From assembly GCA_003224905.1 (NCBI GenBank), contig QIAA01000054.1, positions 19,228-83,227 of the forward strand: a DNA stretch of 64,000 nucleotides. Reading direction: 5' to 3'. A program made the position numbers and the translations under genes. This DNA comes from Acidobacteriota bacterium. GTDB taxonomy: Bacteria; Acidobacteriota; Terriglobia; Terriglobales; Acidobacteriaceae. The notes under the pieces are model-generated. The model was not told where the DNA came from. It saw only the letters and a program-made list of their open reading frames with translations, and made no database searches. Below, piece by piece: positions 16,640 to 26,112 of this stretch (position 1 is its first letter; every line of letters starts with the position of its first letter).

Positions 16640-18327
16640 CCAGGATCCGGACGCCGGGCGCTGATTCAGTAATTGATCGAGACCAATCCATGGTCATCTC
16701 ATCTGTGTCAGTTCGTGAGAATAGCGACATCGCTGGCATGATGAAGACGGGCATTCCTCGTCGCTGGCGTTACGCAATCCTGTTACTCATCATCCTGTTC
16801 TCTGCCTGCGTTCGCTTCCGTTTGCGTGACTTTCCCCTGGAGCGAGATGAAGGAGAATACGCCTACGCAGGACAGCTGATACTGCAAGGCATCCCACCCT
16901 ACCAACTCGCTTACAACATGAAGCTCCCTGGAACATACGCGGCTTACGCCTTGCTGATGGGGGCGTTCGGGCAAACGCCGAGTGGAATTCACATCGGAGT
17001 CAGCCTGATCAACGCAGCGACAATCATTCTTATCTACCTGCTTGCCGGACGACTTTTTGGCACGGCTGCCGGCCTGGTGGCTGCAGCAAGTTATTCGGTG
17101 CTATCGATTAATCAAACGATCCTGGGAATCGCGGGTCATACAGAGCATTTTGTCCTGCTGCCTGCCATCGCGGGCATTCTGCTTTTGCTGAAAGCAGTGG
17201 AGCTGAAACGCACGGGACTACTTTTCTGGAGCGGCATACTTCTGGGAACGAGCTTCCTGATGAAGCAACCGGGGGTCGTTTTTATTCTTTTTGGAGGAGT
17301 TTATTTACTCGTTCTCGAGCGGAAAGACGCAATCGATTGGCGAGGTTTGTGGACGCGAATTGGAGCCTACGGTGCCGGTGCTGCTCTGCCTTTTGTGCTG
17401 ACCTGTCTGATTCTGCTGAAGGCGAGCGTCTTCCAGAAGTTCTGGTTCTGGACTTTTTCTTACGCAGCGCAATATGCGTCGAACGTCAACTTTGATGCCG
17501 CGCTCCAGCTCTTCAGATTCGGTTTCGTGCGGGCCGTGGGGGCGGGCCTGCTTATTTGGGTGATTGCTGCAGTGGGACTGGCTCTGCTCTTTGTTCATCG
17601 CGCAGCGCGAGAGCAGGCTATGTTCGTTGGGGGATTTCTTCTCTTCTCATTTATGGCTGTCTGCCCCGGCCTTCATTTCCGTGAGCACTACTTCATTTTG
17701 ATGCTGCCGGCGGTTTCGCTGTTGGTAGGCGTTGCAGTTACTGCGCAAATGCCGAGACGAATTACGGTTCTCCGATTCGTTCCGGTACTGTGCTTTATTT
17801 TTGCGTGCGGCTTTCTAGTCGTGCGGCAGCGAGATTTCCTGTTCAGAATGGATCCGCTAACCGCCTGCCGGTCCCTCTATGGCGAGAATCCTTTTCCAGA
17901 AGCAGCGGGGATTGCAGATTACATCAAAGCTCACTCCTCGCCGGCGGATCGGGTTGCGGTGCTTGGCTCGGAGCCGGAGATCTATTTTTACTCACAGCGG
18001 CACAGCGCCACGGGCCACATTTACATGTACGGACTCATGGAGCCGCAGAAGTATGCACTGCAAATGCAGAAGGAAATGATTCAGGAAATTGAGTCTGCTC
18101 AGCCGAAATTTGTGGTTTATGTGGATGTCAGCGCGTCGTGGCTTCCCTGGCCTACCTCGCAAAGATTGATATTCGACTGGGCGAAAAGCTATCTGCATGA
18201 ACGCTATGAAATCACCGGCGTGGCGGATATTCTTCAGCGCCCGGCATACCGCTGGGGCGAGGACGCCAAGATCGTCAAGCCAGGTTCACCGTTTGGAGTG
18301 TATCTCTTCAAGCGGAAAGATCTCTAG
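16636..18327 (+). CDS. Second GT39-type membrane glycosyltransferase
   Basis: 563 residues; cytoplasmic N-terminus of about 45 residues, then about ten membrane helices and a soluble C-terminal domain from about 410. Asp71-Glu72 in ERDEGEYAYAG is the typical catalytic acidic pair of the first outer loop. The family transfers a sugar or mannose-like unit from a polyprenyl phosphate donor. The start codon ATG overlaps the previous stop (ATGA). Two tandem enzymes of this class suggest sequential steps on the same glycan or glycoprotein. Confidence 0.8.
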   Translation: MTRIRTPGADSVIDRDQSMVISSVSVRENSDIAGMMKTGIPRRWRYAILLLIILFSACVRFRLRDFPLERDEGEYAYAGQLILQGIPPYQLAYNMKLPGTYAAYALLMGAFGQTPSGIHIGVSLINAATIILIYLLAGRLFGTAAGLVAAASYSVLSINQTILGIAGHTEHFVLLPAIAGILLLLKAVELKRTGLLFWSGILLGTSFLMKQPGVVFILFGGVYLLVLERKDAIDWRGLWTRIGAYGAGAALPFVLTCLILLKASVFQKFWFWTFSYAAQYASNVNFDAALQLFRFGFVRAVGAGLLIWVIAAVGLALLFVHRAAREQAMFVGGFLLFSFMAVCPGLHFREHYFILMLPAVSLLVGVAVTAQMPRRITVLRFVPVLCFIFACGFLVVRQRDFLFRMDPLTACRSLYGENPFPEAAGIADYIKAHSSPADRVAVLGSEPEIYFYSQRHSATGHIYMYGLMEPQKYALQMQKEMIQEIESAQPKFVVYVDVSASWLPWPTSQRLIFDWAKSYLHERYEITGVADILQRPAYRWGEDAKIVKPGSPFGVYLFKRKDL

Positions 18328-18362
18328 CGCCTGAATTCATCGCACGGGACAGCGGAATACAT

Positions 18363-18390
18363 AGATCCTTCGCTGCGCTCAGGATGACAT
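18363..18390 (-). repeat. Interspersed GTCATCCTGAGCG-type repeat
   Basis: Read on the minus strand this is TGTCATCCTGAGCGCAGCG followed by AAGGATCT. The same core recurs at 44346, 60602, 60739 and 61395, always between genes. It occupies the spacer between two convergent genes, where it may act as a transcript end. Confidence 0.6.
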
Positions 18391-18444
18391 CACGTTAGTG
18401 CGGATGCGGCATCGACTCCTGAGCGCAGGTTTAACCTGTTCTGC

Positions 18445-19077
18445 TTAGATCGCGAAATGCTGGACCGGTGCTGCTGTTGAGCGGGTGTACGAAGCTGTCC
18501 AAGCTTTGGCCTGGGCAATGCAAATCACGTGAAAAATGAGAAACAGCGGCACTAAGAATGTGGGGACCAAGCTGAGGGGCAACACGGTCATGGCCACCAT
18601 TGAAGGACCTTGAGGGCTGAGGAGACGAGCTGTTGTGCCCAGGCTTACTGCCACGATCAAGTCCACAATTCCGAGCGCCTGCCAAAGCATGAAACTGTAG
18701 CGATGTCCCGGGTTGGCAAACTTCAGGGCTGCGAGCCAGGCAGTCGCTCCGATGGCGATGTCGCCGTATCCCGCGGGTAATGCGAATATCGCCGGCAGCA
18801 CTTGGCGAGCTTCCAAAATAACGAAGGTGACTCCGAGGATTCTCCAGGTTTGCGCAAAGGTGAGGATGCGAGGGTTCAGGGACAATGCGAGTTTTCGGAA
18901 GTTTGCGGAGGCAGCGAGCCATACCGCAAATACGACGATGGGCGCCAGTGCAGCTATTGCTACGGCAAGGCCGATACGATCTGAATCGTTTCTGAACAGG
19001 TGTAAGGCCGAAGCCGATAACGCAAAGATGAACCAGCCGACGATGATTCCAATCGTGAGCTTCTTGTAGTTTTTCAT
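18445..19077 (-). CDS. Six-helix membrane protein, partner of a MarR regulator
   Basis: 210 residues with about six hydrophobic segments, starting with IGIIVGWFIFALSASALHLF. I do not recognise a characterised family; the pattern resembles short DUF-type inner-membrane proteins. The start is ATG 19077, which overlaps the stop of the upstream MarR gene by four bases. Genes coupled to a MarR regulator are usually its targets, often involved in resistance or lipid-soluble compound handling. That is inference from context. The C-terminal about 25 residues are soluble. Confidence 0.68.
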   Translation of the reverse strand: MKNYKKLTIGIIVGWFIFALSASALHLFRNDSDRIGLAVAIAALAPIVVFAVWLAASANFRKLALSLNPRILTFAQTWRILGVTFVILEARQVLPAIFALPAGYGDIAIGATAWLAALKFANPGHRYSFMLWQALGIVDLIVAVSLGTTARLLSPQGPSMVAMTVLPLSLVPTFLVPLFLIFHVICIAQAKAWTASYTRSTAAPVQHFAI

Positions 19078-19523
19078 ACCGATTCTCCTAAGGTGGTTGC
19101 TATGTCCGTTACTTGATTCGTGAGTTGCAGAAGATTTTTCCAACGCTGCTCTCCTAGCTGATTGCGCAGGCGCGATTGCACTTTCTCCCAGACGGGCAGG
19201 GCGCGCCTGAGTTGCGCCTCTCCGCCGCTCGACAAGCGCAGCAACCGTTCCCTGCGATCCCGGCCAGGGCGCTCGGCTATCCAGCCGTGGCGGCTCATGA
19301 TTCCCAGCGTGCGAGTCAGCGTGGTGCTGTCCATGGCCAGCATGCCCCCGAGTTGGCCCTGCGAAACCTCTCCGGTTCGTGAGAGCACCAGGAGGATCGT
19401 GAACTGAGTGGCCCGCACTTCCACAGGACGCATTGCCTCTTCGTAAAGCTGAGTGAGCGCACGCGATGTGCGGCGAAAGCTGCTGCACATGCACGGCAGC
19501 GGTAGTGAAGGTGTCCGCTTCAT
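19074..19523 (-). CDS. MarR-family transcriptional regulator
   Basis: 149 residues from ATG 19523. The winged helix reads EVRATQFTILLVLSRTG, then QGQLGGMLAMDSTTLTRTL (recognition helix) and the wing GRDRRERLLRLSSGG. MarR proteins are dimeric repressors released by small ligands, commonly phenolics. It is first in a two-gene operon with the membrane protein and faces the secreted amidohydrolase across 78 bases, in which a palindrome at 19535-19546 is the likely operator for both directions. Frame-open codons upstream of ATG 19523 run through that operator and are unlikely to be translated. Confidence 0.88.
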   Translation of the reverse strand: MKRTPSLPLPCMCSSFRRTSRALTQLYEEAMRPVEVRATQFTILLVLSRTGEVSQGQLGGMLAMDSTTLTRTLGIMSRHGWIAERPGRDRRERLLRLSSGGEAQLRRALPVWEKVQSRLRNQLGEQRWKNLLQLTNQVTDIATTLGESV

Positions 19524-19534
19524 ATGAACAATAG

Positions 19535-19546
19535 ATGTATATACAT
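19535..19546. promoter_or_regulatory. ATGTATATACAT palindrome, candidate MarR operator
   Basis: A perfect 12-base palindrome lies 11 bases from the MarR start and about 55 bases from the divergent amidohydrolase start. MarR proteins favour such AT-rich palindromes at their own promoters. The surrounding bases are AT-rich as expected for a promoter. Confidence 0.5.
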
Positions 19547-19601
19547 ATAATTGAGATGCAAAGAAATTTCTGATACAAATTCCGTGGCGATTAAGGATCA
19601 A

Positions 19602-21284
19602 ATGAAAACCTCACCAGGTGTTCTGGTTCTTATGTCGATGCTGGCAATGACTGCTTCCGCACAATCCCGACCCGCTGCTGATCTCATCATCATCAAGGCC
19701 AAGGTTTGGACAGTAGATAAGAACCGGCCTACAGCTCAGGCCGTGGCGGTGCTCGGCGATCGAATAGTCGCAGTGGGCTCCAACGCTGATGTCGAAGCGT
19801 GGCGCGGTCCAGCGACGAAGGTGATCGATGCCGGGGGCAAACTGTTATTGCCGGGGTTCAATGATTCGCACGTGCATTTTGTGAGTGGTGGCCTGCAATT
19901 AGAGCAGGTTCAGCTTAACGACACGACCAGTAAAGAAGAGTTCGTCCGCCGGATTGGTGAACGCGCGAAACAGACGCCGAAAGGCGAATGGATGCTTGGC
20001 GGCGACTGGGACGAAACCAAATGGACGCCGCCGCAGCTGCCCACCAAAGAATTGATTGATCCAGTCACCGGGGACACGCCGGTGTTCCTGAGCCGGTATG
20101 ACGGTCATATGGCGCTGGCGAATTCGGCTGCGCTTCGGCTAGCCGGGGTCACGGCGCAAACCGCGGAGCCAGCCGGCGGCATGATCGTGCGGGATGCGAA
20201 CGGCAATCCCACGGGCGCGCTCAAGGACGCGGCCATGGAACTGGTGAACAAGTTGATTCCGCCCCTCTCTCACGAGCAGCGCCTGAAAGCGGTGAAGCGC
20301 GCGCTGGCCCATGCGGCGTCCCTGGGCGTGACGAGCGTGCAGCATATGAATCCGGACTACGAAGATATTGCTGCGTATTCGGAGTTGCTCGATCGGGGAG
20401 AGCTGACCGCCCGCATCTACGCGGCTCCGCTGATCACCCAAGGAGTTGACGATCAGGTGAAGATCGGAATTCGCCGTGCGTTTGGGAGTCCGTATTTAAG
20501 GATTGGCGCCGTCAAAGCTTATGCCGACGGCTCACTTGGCTCGCGTACGGCGTATTTCTTCGATCCGTTCGTGGATCAGCCGGCCGAACATGGACTGCTC
20601 TCGGATGAAATGCATCCCGTGTCCCTGATGCGGGATCGGATGATGAAGGCTGACGCCGCCGGCCTGCAACTCTGCACGCACGCCATTGGCGACCAGGCAA
20701 TCTCGATCATTCTCGATCTCTACAGTGAGTTGATAAAGGCTCATGGCGAGGATGACCGCCGCCTGCGCATTGAGCACGCGCAGCACATGGCGGCCAAGGA
20801 TTTCGATCGCTTCGCCCAGTTGCACGTGATTGCTTCGATGCAGCCGTACCATGCCATCGATGACGGGCGCTGGGCGGAAGGCCGAATCGGGCGTAATCGC
20901 GCCAGCCGCACCTATGCTTTCCGTACATTCCTTGATCACGGAGTGCGGCTTGCCTTTGGAACCGACTGGGATGTCGCGCCGCTCAATCCTATGCTGACGC
21001 TTTACGCAGCCGTGACGCGCGAAACCCTCGATGGAAAAAATCCTCAGGGCTGGTTCCCGGAGCAAAAGCTTACGGTCGCGGAAGCGGTCGAAGCCTACAC
21101 GATGGGTTCTGCGTATGCCGAATTTCAAGATAAGGACAAAGGGTCCATCACTCCGGGCAAGCTTGCAGATATGGTTTTGCTGAGCGAGGACATTTTTTCT
21201 GTCCCGCCAGACGACATTTCTAAGGTGAAAGTCTTAAGAACCCTTGTCGGTGGGTGGCAGGTTTTCGGGCAAGGTCAGCCATGA
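19602..21284 (+). CDS. Secreted amidohydrolase, YtcJ/Amidohydro_3 type
   Basis: 560 residues. A signal peptide (VLVLMSMLAMTASAQ) is followed by the small beta-sandwich and a TIM barrel of the amidohydrolase superfamily. Metal ligands include HVHF in LPGFNDSHVHF, His in CTHAIGDQA, and His in RIEHAQHM; the catalytic Asp is in AFGTDWDVAP. Members hydrolyse amide or related C-N bonds; substrate is not predictable here. ATG 19602 is preceded by AAGGAT. Divergent promoter shared with the MarR operon suggests MarR may also control it. Confidence 0.85.
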   Translation: MKTSPGVLVLMSMLAMTASAQSRPAADLIIIKAKVWTVDKNRPTAQAVAVLGDRIVAVGSNADVEAWRGPATKVIDAGGKLLLPGFNDSHVHFVSGGLQLEQVQLNDTTSKEEFVRRIGERAKQTPKGEWMLGGDWDETKWTPPQLPTKELIDPVTGDTPVFLSRYDGHMALANSAALRLAGVTAQTAEPAGGMIVRDANGNPTGALKDAAMELVNKLIPPLSHEQRLKAVKRALAHAASLGVTSVQHMNPDYEDIAAYSELLDRGELTARIYAAPLITQGVDDQVKIGIRRAFGSPYLRIGAVKAYADGSLGSRTAYFFDPFVDQPAEHGLLSDEMHPVSLMRDRMMKADAAGLQLCTHAIGDQAISIILDLYSELIKAHGEDDRRLRIEHAQHMAAKDFDRFAQLHVIASMQPYHAIDDGRWAEGRIGRNRASRTYAFRTFLDHGVRLAFGTDWDVAPLNPMLTLYAAVTRETLDGKNPQGWFPEQKLTVAEAVEAYTMGSAYAEFQDKDKGSITPGKLADMVLLSEDIFSVPPDDISKVKVLRTLVGGWQVFGQGQP

Positions 21285-21620
21285 GCGATTTCCATTCCCA
21301 AAATGGGCCGAATCCCGCTCCAGTCGTGCCTTTTGCACAGGCAGAATGTACTTCCGGTCATCTTGACGAAATTCCAAAGTAGGCTAAAGTCTCGTCTAAG
21401 TTTTCTCTAATCTTCCAGCAGCGCCTGCAGTGGAAGAGGCAGCCCGCACGGGAGCCTGCCACGCATGAAAGTTTTAACTCGCGTCAGTACGCGAGCGTGA
21501 TTTCCTCCCGCCCGGGCTTGGGCCGAACCGTTGGGGAGAGCCTCGCCACGCTCCCTCGCATTGAAACCAGAACAGATTCTGCCGCCGGGGTGTGCCTTGC
21601 CTCGCGCCTGGAGGTTTCAC
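21285..21620. other. Intergenic stretch with a tight hairpin
   Basis: These 336 bases between two rightward genes contain no convincing gene. The clearest structure is CTCGCGT-cagt-ACGCGAG at 21478-21495, a perfect seven-pair hairpin with a four-base loop. A GCCCG-CA-CGGG hairpin lies near 21443. Neither is followed by a T-run. I looked for cobalamin or haem-related riboswitch motifs upstream of the di-haem enzyme and could not support one. Confidence 0.4.
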
Positions 21621-22883
21621 ATGAAAGCAGGGAACAAGATCGGGATCATGGTGTGCGTAAGCGCGCTGATATTTGGATCTGCAGTCGGGTTGAAGCTCGC
21701 AGGCGAGGGGACGCCGCCGGATGCGCCTGCTGGATATGACACTCCCACTTTGAGTGAAAATCCGGGATCACAGAGCCACGGCAATGGAATGTTGGCGGAT
21801 GCGGATTTCGGAGCAGCTCAGGGAACATTCGAAGAGGAAGATGGCGTAGACAAGGGCTTGGGTCCGGTCTATAACGCGCGTTCGTGCGCCGAATGTCACC
21901 AGACGCCGGTGACTGGGGGAAGTAGCCAGATAGCTGAGTTTCGGGTCGGTCACAACGACCGTTTCGGCAATTTTGTAAGTCCGACAATTTTTGTAAAAGG
22001 CGGGAGCATTCCCAATCGCTCTCTGGTAAATGACCGTGCAACCTGTGCTGACGTCCAGGAACATGCGCCGCTAACGGAAACGATTCGCACGTTTCGCATG
22101 TCGCTGAGCATACTGGGTGACGGGTTTGTAGAGGCGATCGATGACGACACGCTGAAAGCACTCTCTGCCAGCGAAAAAGCAATGTCAGGCGGCAGGATTG
22201 CAGGCGAGGTCATCATGGTTCCGATTGCAGAGTCAACCTCGGGACAGGTGCGAGTGGGACGGTTTGGCTGGAAAGATCAGCAGGCCAGTTTGCTTTCATT
22301 TGCCGGGGACGCCTATTTGAATGAGCAAGGAATCACCAGCGCTTTGAATCCCACTGACACGACCTCCATATGCAAGACGACTCCGGACATAGAAGATCAA
22401 GAAGGCGATATTGATGAGTTTGCGGCTTTCATGCGGGGCACAAAAGCGCCGCCGGTGGATGGGGATCTGTTCGCATCTGCCGACGCTCAAGCTGGCCAGC
22501 AGATATTTTCAAAGGTCGGTTGCGCCATCTGCCACGTGAGCTCGATTAGTACAACGAGCGGAACTCTAACAATTGGCGAGTATACGGTGCCGGATGCACT
22601 AAAGAACAAGACCATTCATCCTTACGGCGATTTCCTGCTTCACAATATCGGTACCGGGGATGGGATCGTGCAAAACGGGCCTCAGGACACAGCCAATAAG
22701 CTACGCACAGCGCCCTTGTGGGGGTTACGTACACGCGACCGCTTCATGCATGACGGGTTGTCCGTCACGCTGCCGAATGCAATTGGACGCCACAGGAATG
22801 AGGCCAGCGACGTGATCAAGAGTTATTATAAATTGTCAGATCGGCAGAAGTCGCAGTTATTGGCCTTCCTCAACGCCCTGTGA
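21621..22883 (+). CDS. Di-haem c-type oxidoreductase, DUF1111/DHOR type
   Basis: 420 residues with a signal peptide (MVCVSALIFGSAVGLKLAGE) and two c-type haem sites: CAECH near residue 92 and CAICH near 300. The conserved SILGDGFVEAI and the C-terminal LRTAPLWGLRTRDRFMHDG are typical of the di-haem oxidoreductase family once called thiol oxidoreductase. It is a periplasmic electron-transfer enzyme; the physiological substrate is not known. GGAGG six bases before ATG 21621 fixes the start. Confidence 0.87.
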   Translation: MKAGNKIGIMVCVSALIFGSAVGLKLAGEGTPPDAPAGYDTPTLSENPGSQSHGNGMLADADFGAAQGTFEEEDGVDKGLGPVYNARSCAECHQTPVTGGSSQIAEFRVGHNDRFGNFVSPTIFVKGGSIPNRSLVNDRATCADVQEHAPLTETIRTFRMSLSILGDGFVEAIDDDTLKALSASEKAMSGGRIAGEVIMVPIAESTSGQVRVGRFGWKDQQASLLSFAGDAYLNEQGITSALNPTDTTSICKTTPDIEDQEGDIDEFAAFMRGTKAPPVDGDLFASADAQAGQQIFSKVGCAICHVSSISTTSGTLTIGEYTVPDALKNKTIHPYGDFLLHNIGTGDGIVQNGPQDTANKLRTAPLWGLRTRDRFMHDGLSVTLPNAIGRHRNEASDVIKSYYKLSDRQKSQLLAFLNAL

Positions 22884-22923
22884 GTCGAGCATCAGAGGCG
22901 GAGAGACAATGACCTCTCCGCCT

Positions 22924-24252
22924 TCATGTCATCTCACTGCGAAGCAAGTCCTCGATGCGCTCCCTGCGCCGGATGAGCTTTACGGACTTGCCCTCAACCA
23001 GCAATTCCGCTGGACGCGGCCGCGAATTGTAGTTTGAAGCCAGCGCCATTCCATAGGCACCCGCGTCGAGGATCGCCAACAGGTCACCCTCGTTCGCGAT
23101 TGGCAGTTGTCGATTTCGGGCAAAGAAATCTCCGCTCTCGCAGATGGGGCCTACTACATCGACGGTCTCTGATGACCTCTCGGTCGGCTCCCGTACCGGA
23201 ACAATTTGGTGATACGCGTTGTAAAGCGAGGGGCGCAGCATGTCGTTCATGGCTGCATCCACCACCAGAAATTTCCTCTTGCCGTTCGTCTTTCGATACA
23301 GCACTCGCGTGAGCAACGCGCCCGCTGGGCCAATAATGCAGCGTCCAGGTTCGAGCAGAAGATGTACCTTGAGACGGCGCAGGGGACGAAGCAGAACGCC
23401 GGCGTAGGCCGAAACATACTCACTCAAATTCCGCGATGAGTGGCCTTTGTAATCGATTCCTAGACCGCCGCCGGCATCTACGTATTCGATGTTGTGACCG
23501 TCGGCGAGGAGTTGATCGACTAAGTCTGCAACTCGGCCAATTGCCTGGCCGAATGGTTCAACCTCAGTTATCTGCGAGCCAATGTGTACACTCACGCCGG
23601 AGACCTGCAGGTATTTGGAGCCGGAAGCCTGCGCATACAGCTTGCGGGCCTCGCGAATTGGAATGCCGAACTTGTGTTCATGCAGGCCGGTGGAGATATA
23701 GGGGTGTGTGTCGGCAGGAACGTCGGGATTGACGCGCAGCGCGACTCTGGCCCGTTGCCGCAATCGTGCGGCACATTCGGCAAGCATCCATAGTTCAGAC
23801 TCGCTCTCTACGTTGAACAGCAGTATTCGCGCCTTGAGCGCCGCGTTCATCTCTTCCGATGTCTTGCCAACTCCGGAGAAGACAACTTTTTTGGCCGCAG
23901 GTTTCTCAACCCGCAGAACCCGTTCCAGTTCGCCGCCAGAGACAACGTCGAAGCCACAGCCCATTTTCCCCAGAAGCCGGAGAATACTCAGGTTCGAATT
24001 GGCTTTCACGGAATAGCAGATGGTGTGAGGGATGTTGCGGAACGCACGATCAAAGGCTCGTAATCGTTCACGGACGGCACTGGCGGAATACACATAAAGT
24101 GGAGTTCCAAAGCGTTCGGCAATTCGTGATAGCGGGACTGAATCGCAATGCAGAAGCGATTGCGCTGAGCGGAGGCGGAATATCCCCGTGCTGAGTTGGC
24201 GATACGCAAAAGCAGGGGGGCGACCAGTCTGCGGCTGTACGGCACGCTTCAC
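22924..24252 (-). CDS. lysA: Diaminopimelate decarboxylase
   Basis: 442 residues of the fold-type III PLP enzymes. The PLP lysine is Lys83 in CYSVKANSN; GCGFDVVSGGEL, the HIGSQI histidine and the glycine loop VDAGGGLGIDY bind cofactor phosphate, and GPICESGDFFA supplies the active-site Cys of the partner subunit. It decarboxylates meso-diaminopimelate to L-lysine in the cytoplasm. The first about 35 residues are an extension of uncertain need. It overlaps the upstream GAF/PP2C phosphatase gene by four bases, an unexpected partner. Confidence 0.93.
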   Translation of the reverse strand: MKRAVQPQTGRPPAFAYRQLSTGIFRLRSAQSLLHCDSVPLSRIAERFGTPLYVYSASAVRERLRAFDRAFRNIPHTICYSVKANSNLSILRLLGKMGCGFDVVSGGELERVLRVEKPAAKKVVFSGVGKTSEEMNAALKARILLFNVESESELWMLAECAARLRQRARVALRVNPDVPADTHPYISTGLHEHKFGIPIREARKLYAQASGSKYLQVSGVSVHIGSQITEVEPFGQAIGRVADLVDQLLADGHNIEYVDAGGGLGIDYKGHSSRNLSEYVSAYAGVLLRPLRRLKVHLLLEPGRCIIGPAGALLTRVLYRKTNGKRKFLVVDAAMNDMLRPSLYNAYHQIVPVREPTERSSETVDVVGPICESGDFFARNRQLPIANEGDLLAILDAGAYGMALASNYNSRPRPAELLVEGKSVKLIRRRERIEDLLRSEMT

Positions 24253-26015
24253 TTCACAGGTCCACGATTGCCTTGTGCCTTAATCACAACAACAGTTTGA
24301 TCGTCGAACGTCTCGGCGCCGGCAGCGTGCTCGGCAACGGCGCTAAACAGTGAATCCACGATTTGTTCGGCTGAGCCATCGAAGCATTTGCCTACGATCT
24401 GCTCCACTCGCGTGCGGCCAAAGAGGTCGCCTGCCTCGTTGCGGGCATCAAGGATTCCATCGCTGAAAAAAACGAACATATCGCCCGCTTTAACGTCAAA
24501 GGAAAACTCGTCATATTCAGCGTCGTCGAACAGGCCTAGCGGCAGGCCGGTTGCTTCGATGATTTCGCACTTGCCATCGTGCAGGTACAGGGGACGCGGC
24601 AATCCGGAGTTGGCGATCTGCAGCGTGCAGTTTTCGTCATCCCAGATGGCGTAAATCAGGGAGACGAACTGGCCATCAATCCGGCGCTCGCTGAGGGAAT
24701 AATTCACGGCTCTCAGCATCTCCGCCGGACCGGGCTCAATAGGAGCGTGGGAACGCAGAATTCCACTGACCAGGGCGGCATAGATCGCAGCGGGAGCGCC
24801 CTTACCACTGACGTCACCGATGACGATCGCAAGACGGGAGAGCGAATAGCCGAGAAAGTCGTATAGGTCGCCCCCGATCGCGCGCGCGGGAGCGAACTTC
24901 GCTGCGACCTCTAGATTCGACATGCGCGGGTTCTTCTGCGGCAACAAACGAAATTGCAATTCGCGCGCCAGCGCCAAATCTCGCTCCAGACGCCGTTCTT
25001 GTCGTGCGATCTCTTCATAGAGCCGGGCGTTTTCGATCGCAATTGCGATCTGGGCAGCCAGAGTGGCGATCGTGCGCCTGTGGTCGTCGGTGAAGAAGCC
25101 GCGACGCGTGTGTTCCAGATCGAGGACTCCGATTACTTTGTCTTTGTAGACCAGGGGAACGGCCAATTCGGACTTCGTTTCCGGATTTGAGGAAATGTAG
25201 CGCGCATCCTTACTGACGTCCGAAACCAGAACTGCTTCTTTATGCTTGGCAGCATAGCCGACGATACCGGTCCCTACCGGCACGTCGTGCTTGAGCTGAA
25301 TATTCTCCTGAAACCGGAGGGAAAAGCGGTGCTGCAGTTTCTCTCCCGCAGCATCCAGTAGCAAGATGCTGAACATCTGGTAATCGATCAGCCGGCTGAG
25401 AAGTTCGGCAATGCGCTTAAACAGCTGATCGAGATTGAGAATTGACGTCAGCTCGCGCGCAATTTCGTTGAGCAGCAGCAGGGTGCGTGCCTGGCGAGTA
25501 GTGCGCGTATGCAGGCGCGCGTTTTCGATCCCCACCGCCATTCGCGACGCAATCAGGGTGAGGAGCCGCTTGTGCTCCTCAGTGAAGTGGGCGGGCAGAG
25601 GAGACTCGATATCGATCACTCCAATGACCCGGTTTTTCAGAATCAGGGGCACAGCCAGCTCGGAGCGCACATTGGGAACAGAAGCGATGTAGCGCTGGTC
25701 AGAGGAGACATCGTCTACCAGAATTGCCTCGCCCTTCTGGGCGGCGATGCCGGTAACGCCCTCGCCCAGCTTGATGCGCAGACGGTCGGCCACTTCACGG
25801 GGATGTCCAATTTGAAAGCGGATGCGAAGGTCTTTGGACTTCTCGTTCAGCAAAAGAATGGCAAAAATGTCGTAATCAATGACTTTGCGGACGAGCTCGG
25901 CCACGCGGCGGAGGGTCGTATCGAGATCGAGCGTGGTGTTGACGACATCGGCCACTTCCAGCAGAAGCGGTTCGACTGTCAACTGAATTTCTGATGGAAC
26001 GGCAGTTGTGTCCAC
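24249..26015 (-). CDS. Two-GAF, PP2C-type (SpoIIE) serine phosphatase
   Basis: 588 residues: GAF domain 1 (about 20-165), GAF domain 2 (about 185-335), a short coiled linker (EEIARQERRLERDLALARE) and a SpoIIE/RsbU-like PP2C phosphatase (about 370-580) with metal ligands in AIGGDLYDF and VIGDVSGKG and near FFSDGILDARN. Such enzymes dephosphorylate STAS antagonists in partner-switching stress responses; the GAF domains would sense a small ligand or redox state. The two GAF domains are similar to each other, suggesting duplication. The stop overlaps lysA. A STAS protein at 8751 is a conceivable substrate, not demonstrable from sequence. Confidence 0.9.
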   Translation of the reverse strand: MDTTAVPSEIQLTVEPLLLEVADVVNTTLDLDTTLRRVAELVRKVIDYDIFAILLLNEKSKDLRIRFQIGHPREVADRLRIKLGEGVTGIAAQKGEAILVDDVSSDQRYIASVPNVRSELAVPLILKNRVIGVIDIESPLPAHFTEEHKRLLTLIASRMAVGIENARLHTRTTRQARTLLLLNEIARELTSILNLDQLFKRIAELLSRLIDYQMFSILLLDAAGEKLQHRFSLRFQENIQLKHDVPVGTGIVGYAAKHKEAVLVSDVSKDARYISSNPETKSELAVPLVYKDKVIGVLDLEHTRRGFFTDDHRRTIATLAAQIAIAIENARLYEEIARQERRLERDLALARELQFRLLPQKNPRMSNLEVAAKFAPARAIGGDLYDFLGYSLSRLAIVIGDVSGKGAPAAIYAALVSGILRSHAPIEPGPAEMLRAVNYSLSERRIDGQFVSLIYAIWDDENCTLQIANSGLPRPLYLHDGKCEIIEATGLPLGLFDDAEYDEFSFDVKAGDMFVFFSDGILDARNEAGDLFGRTRVEQIVGKCFDGSAEQIVDSLFSAVAEHAAGAETFDDQTVVVIKAQGNRGPVK

Positions 26016-26112
26016 GATTTTCTAATCATATCAGCCGGTTGCGGGTTCCAGCGACGGAAGCACAGCGCCGGGAAACTGCCGCCTGTTCAAATCACAATAA
26101 AATTACACGCTT

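Noticed and set aside
21420..21500. A cobalamin-type riboswitch upstream of the di-haem oxidoreductase
   Set aside because: GGGAGCCTGCC resembles part of the motif, but the conserved core and pairing partners are absent.
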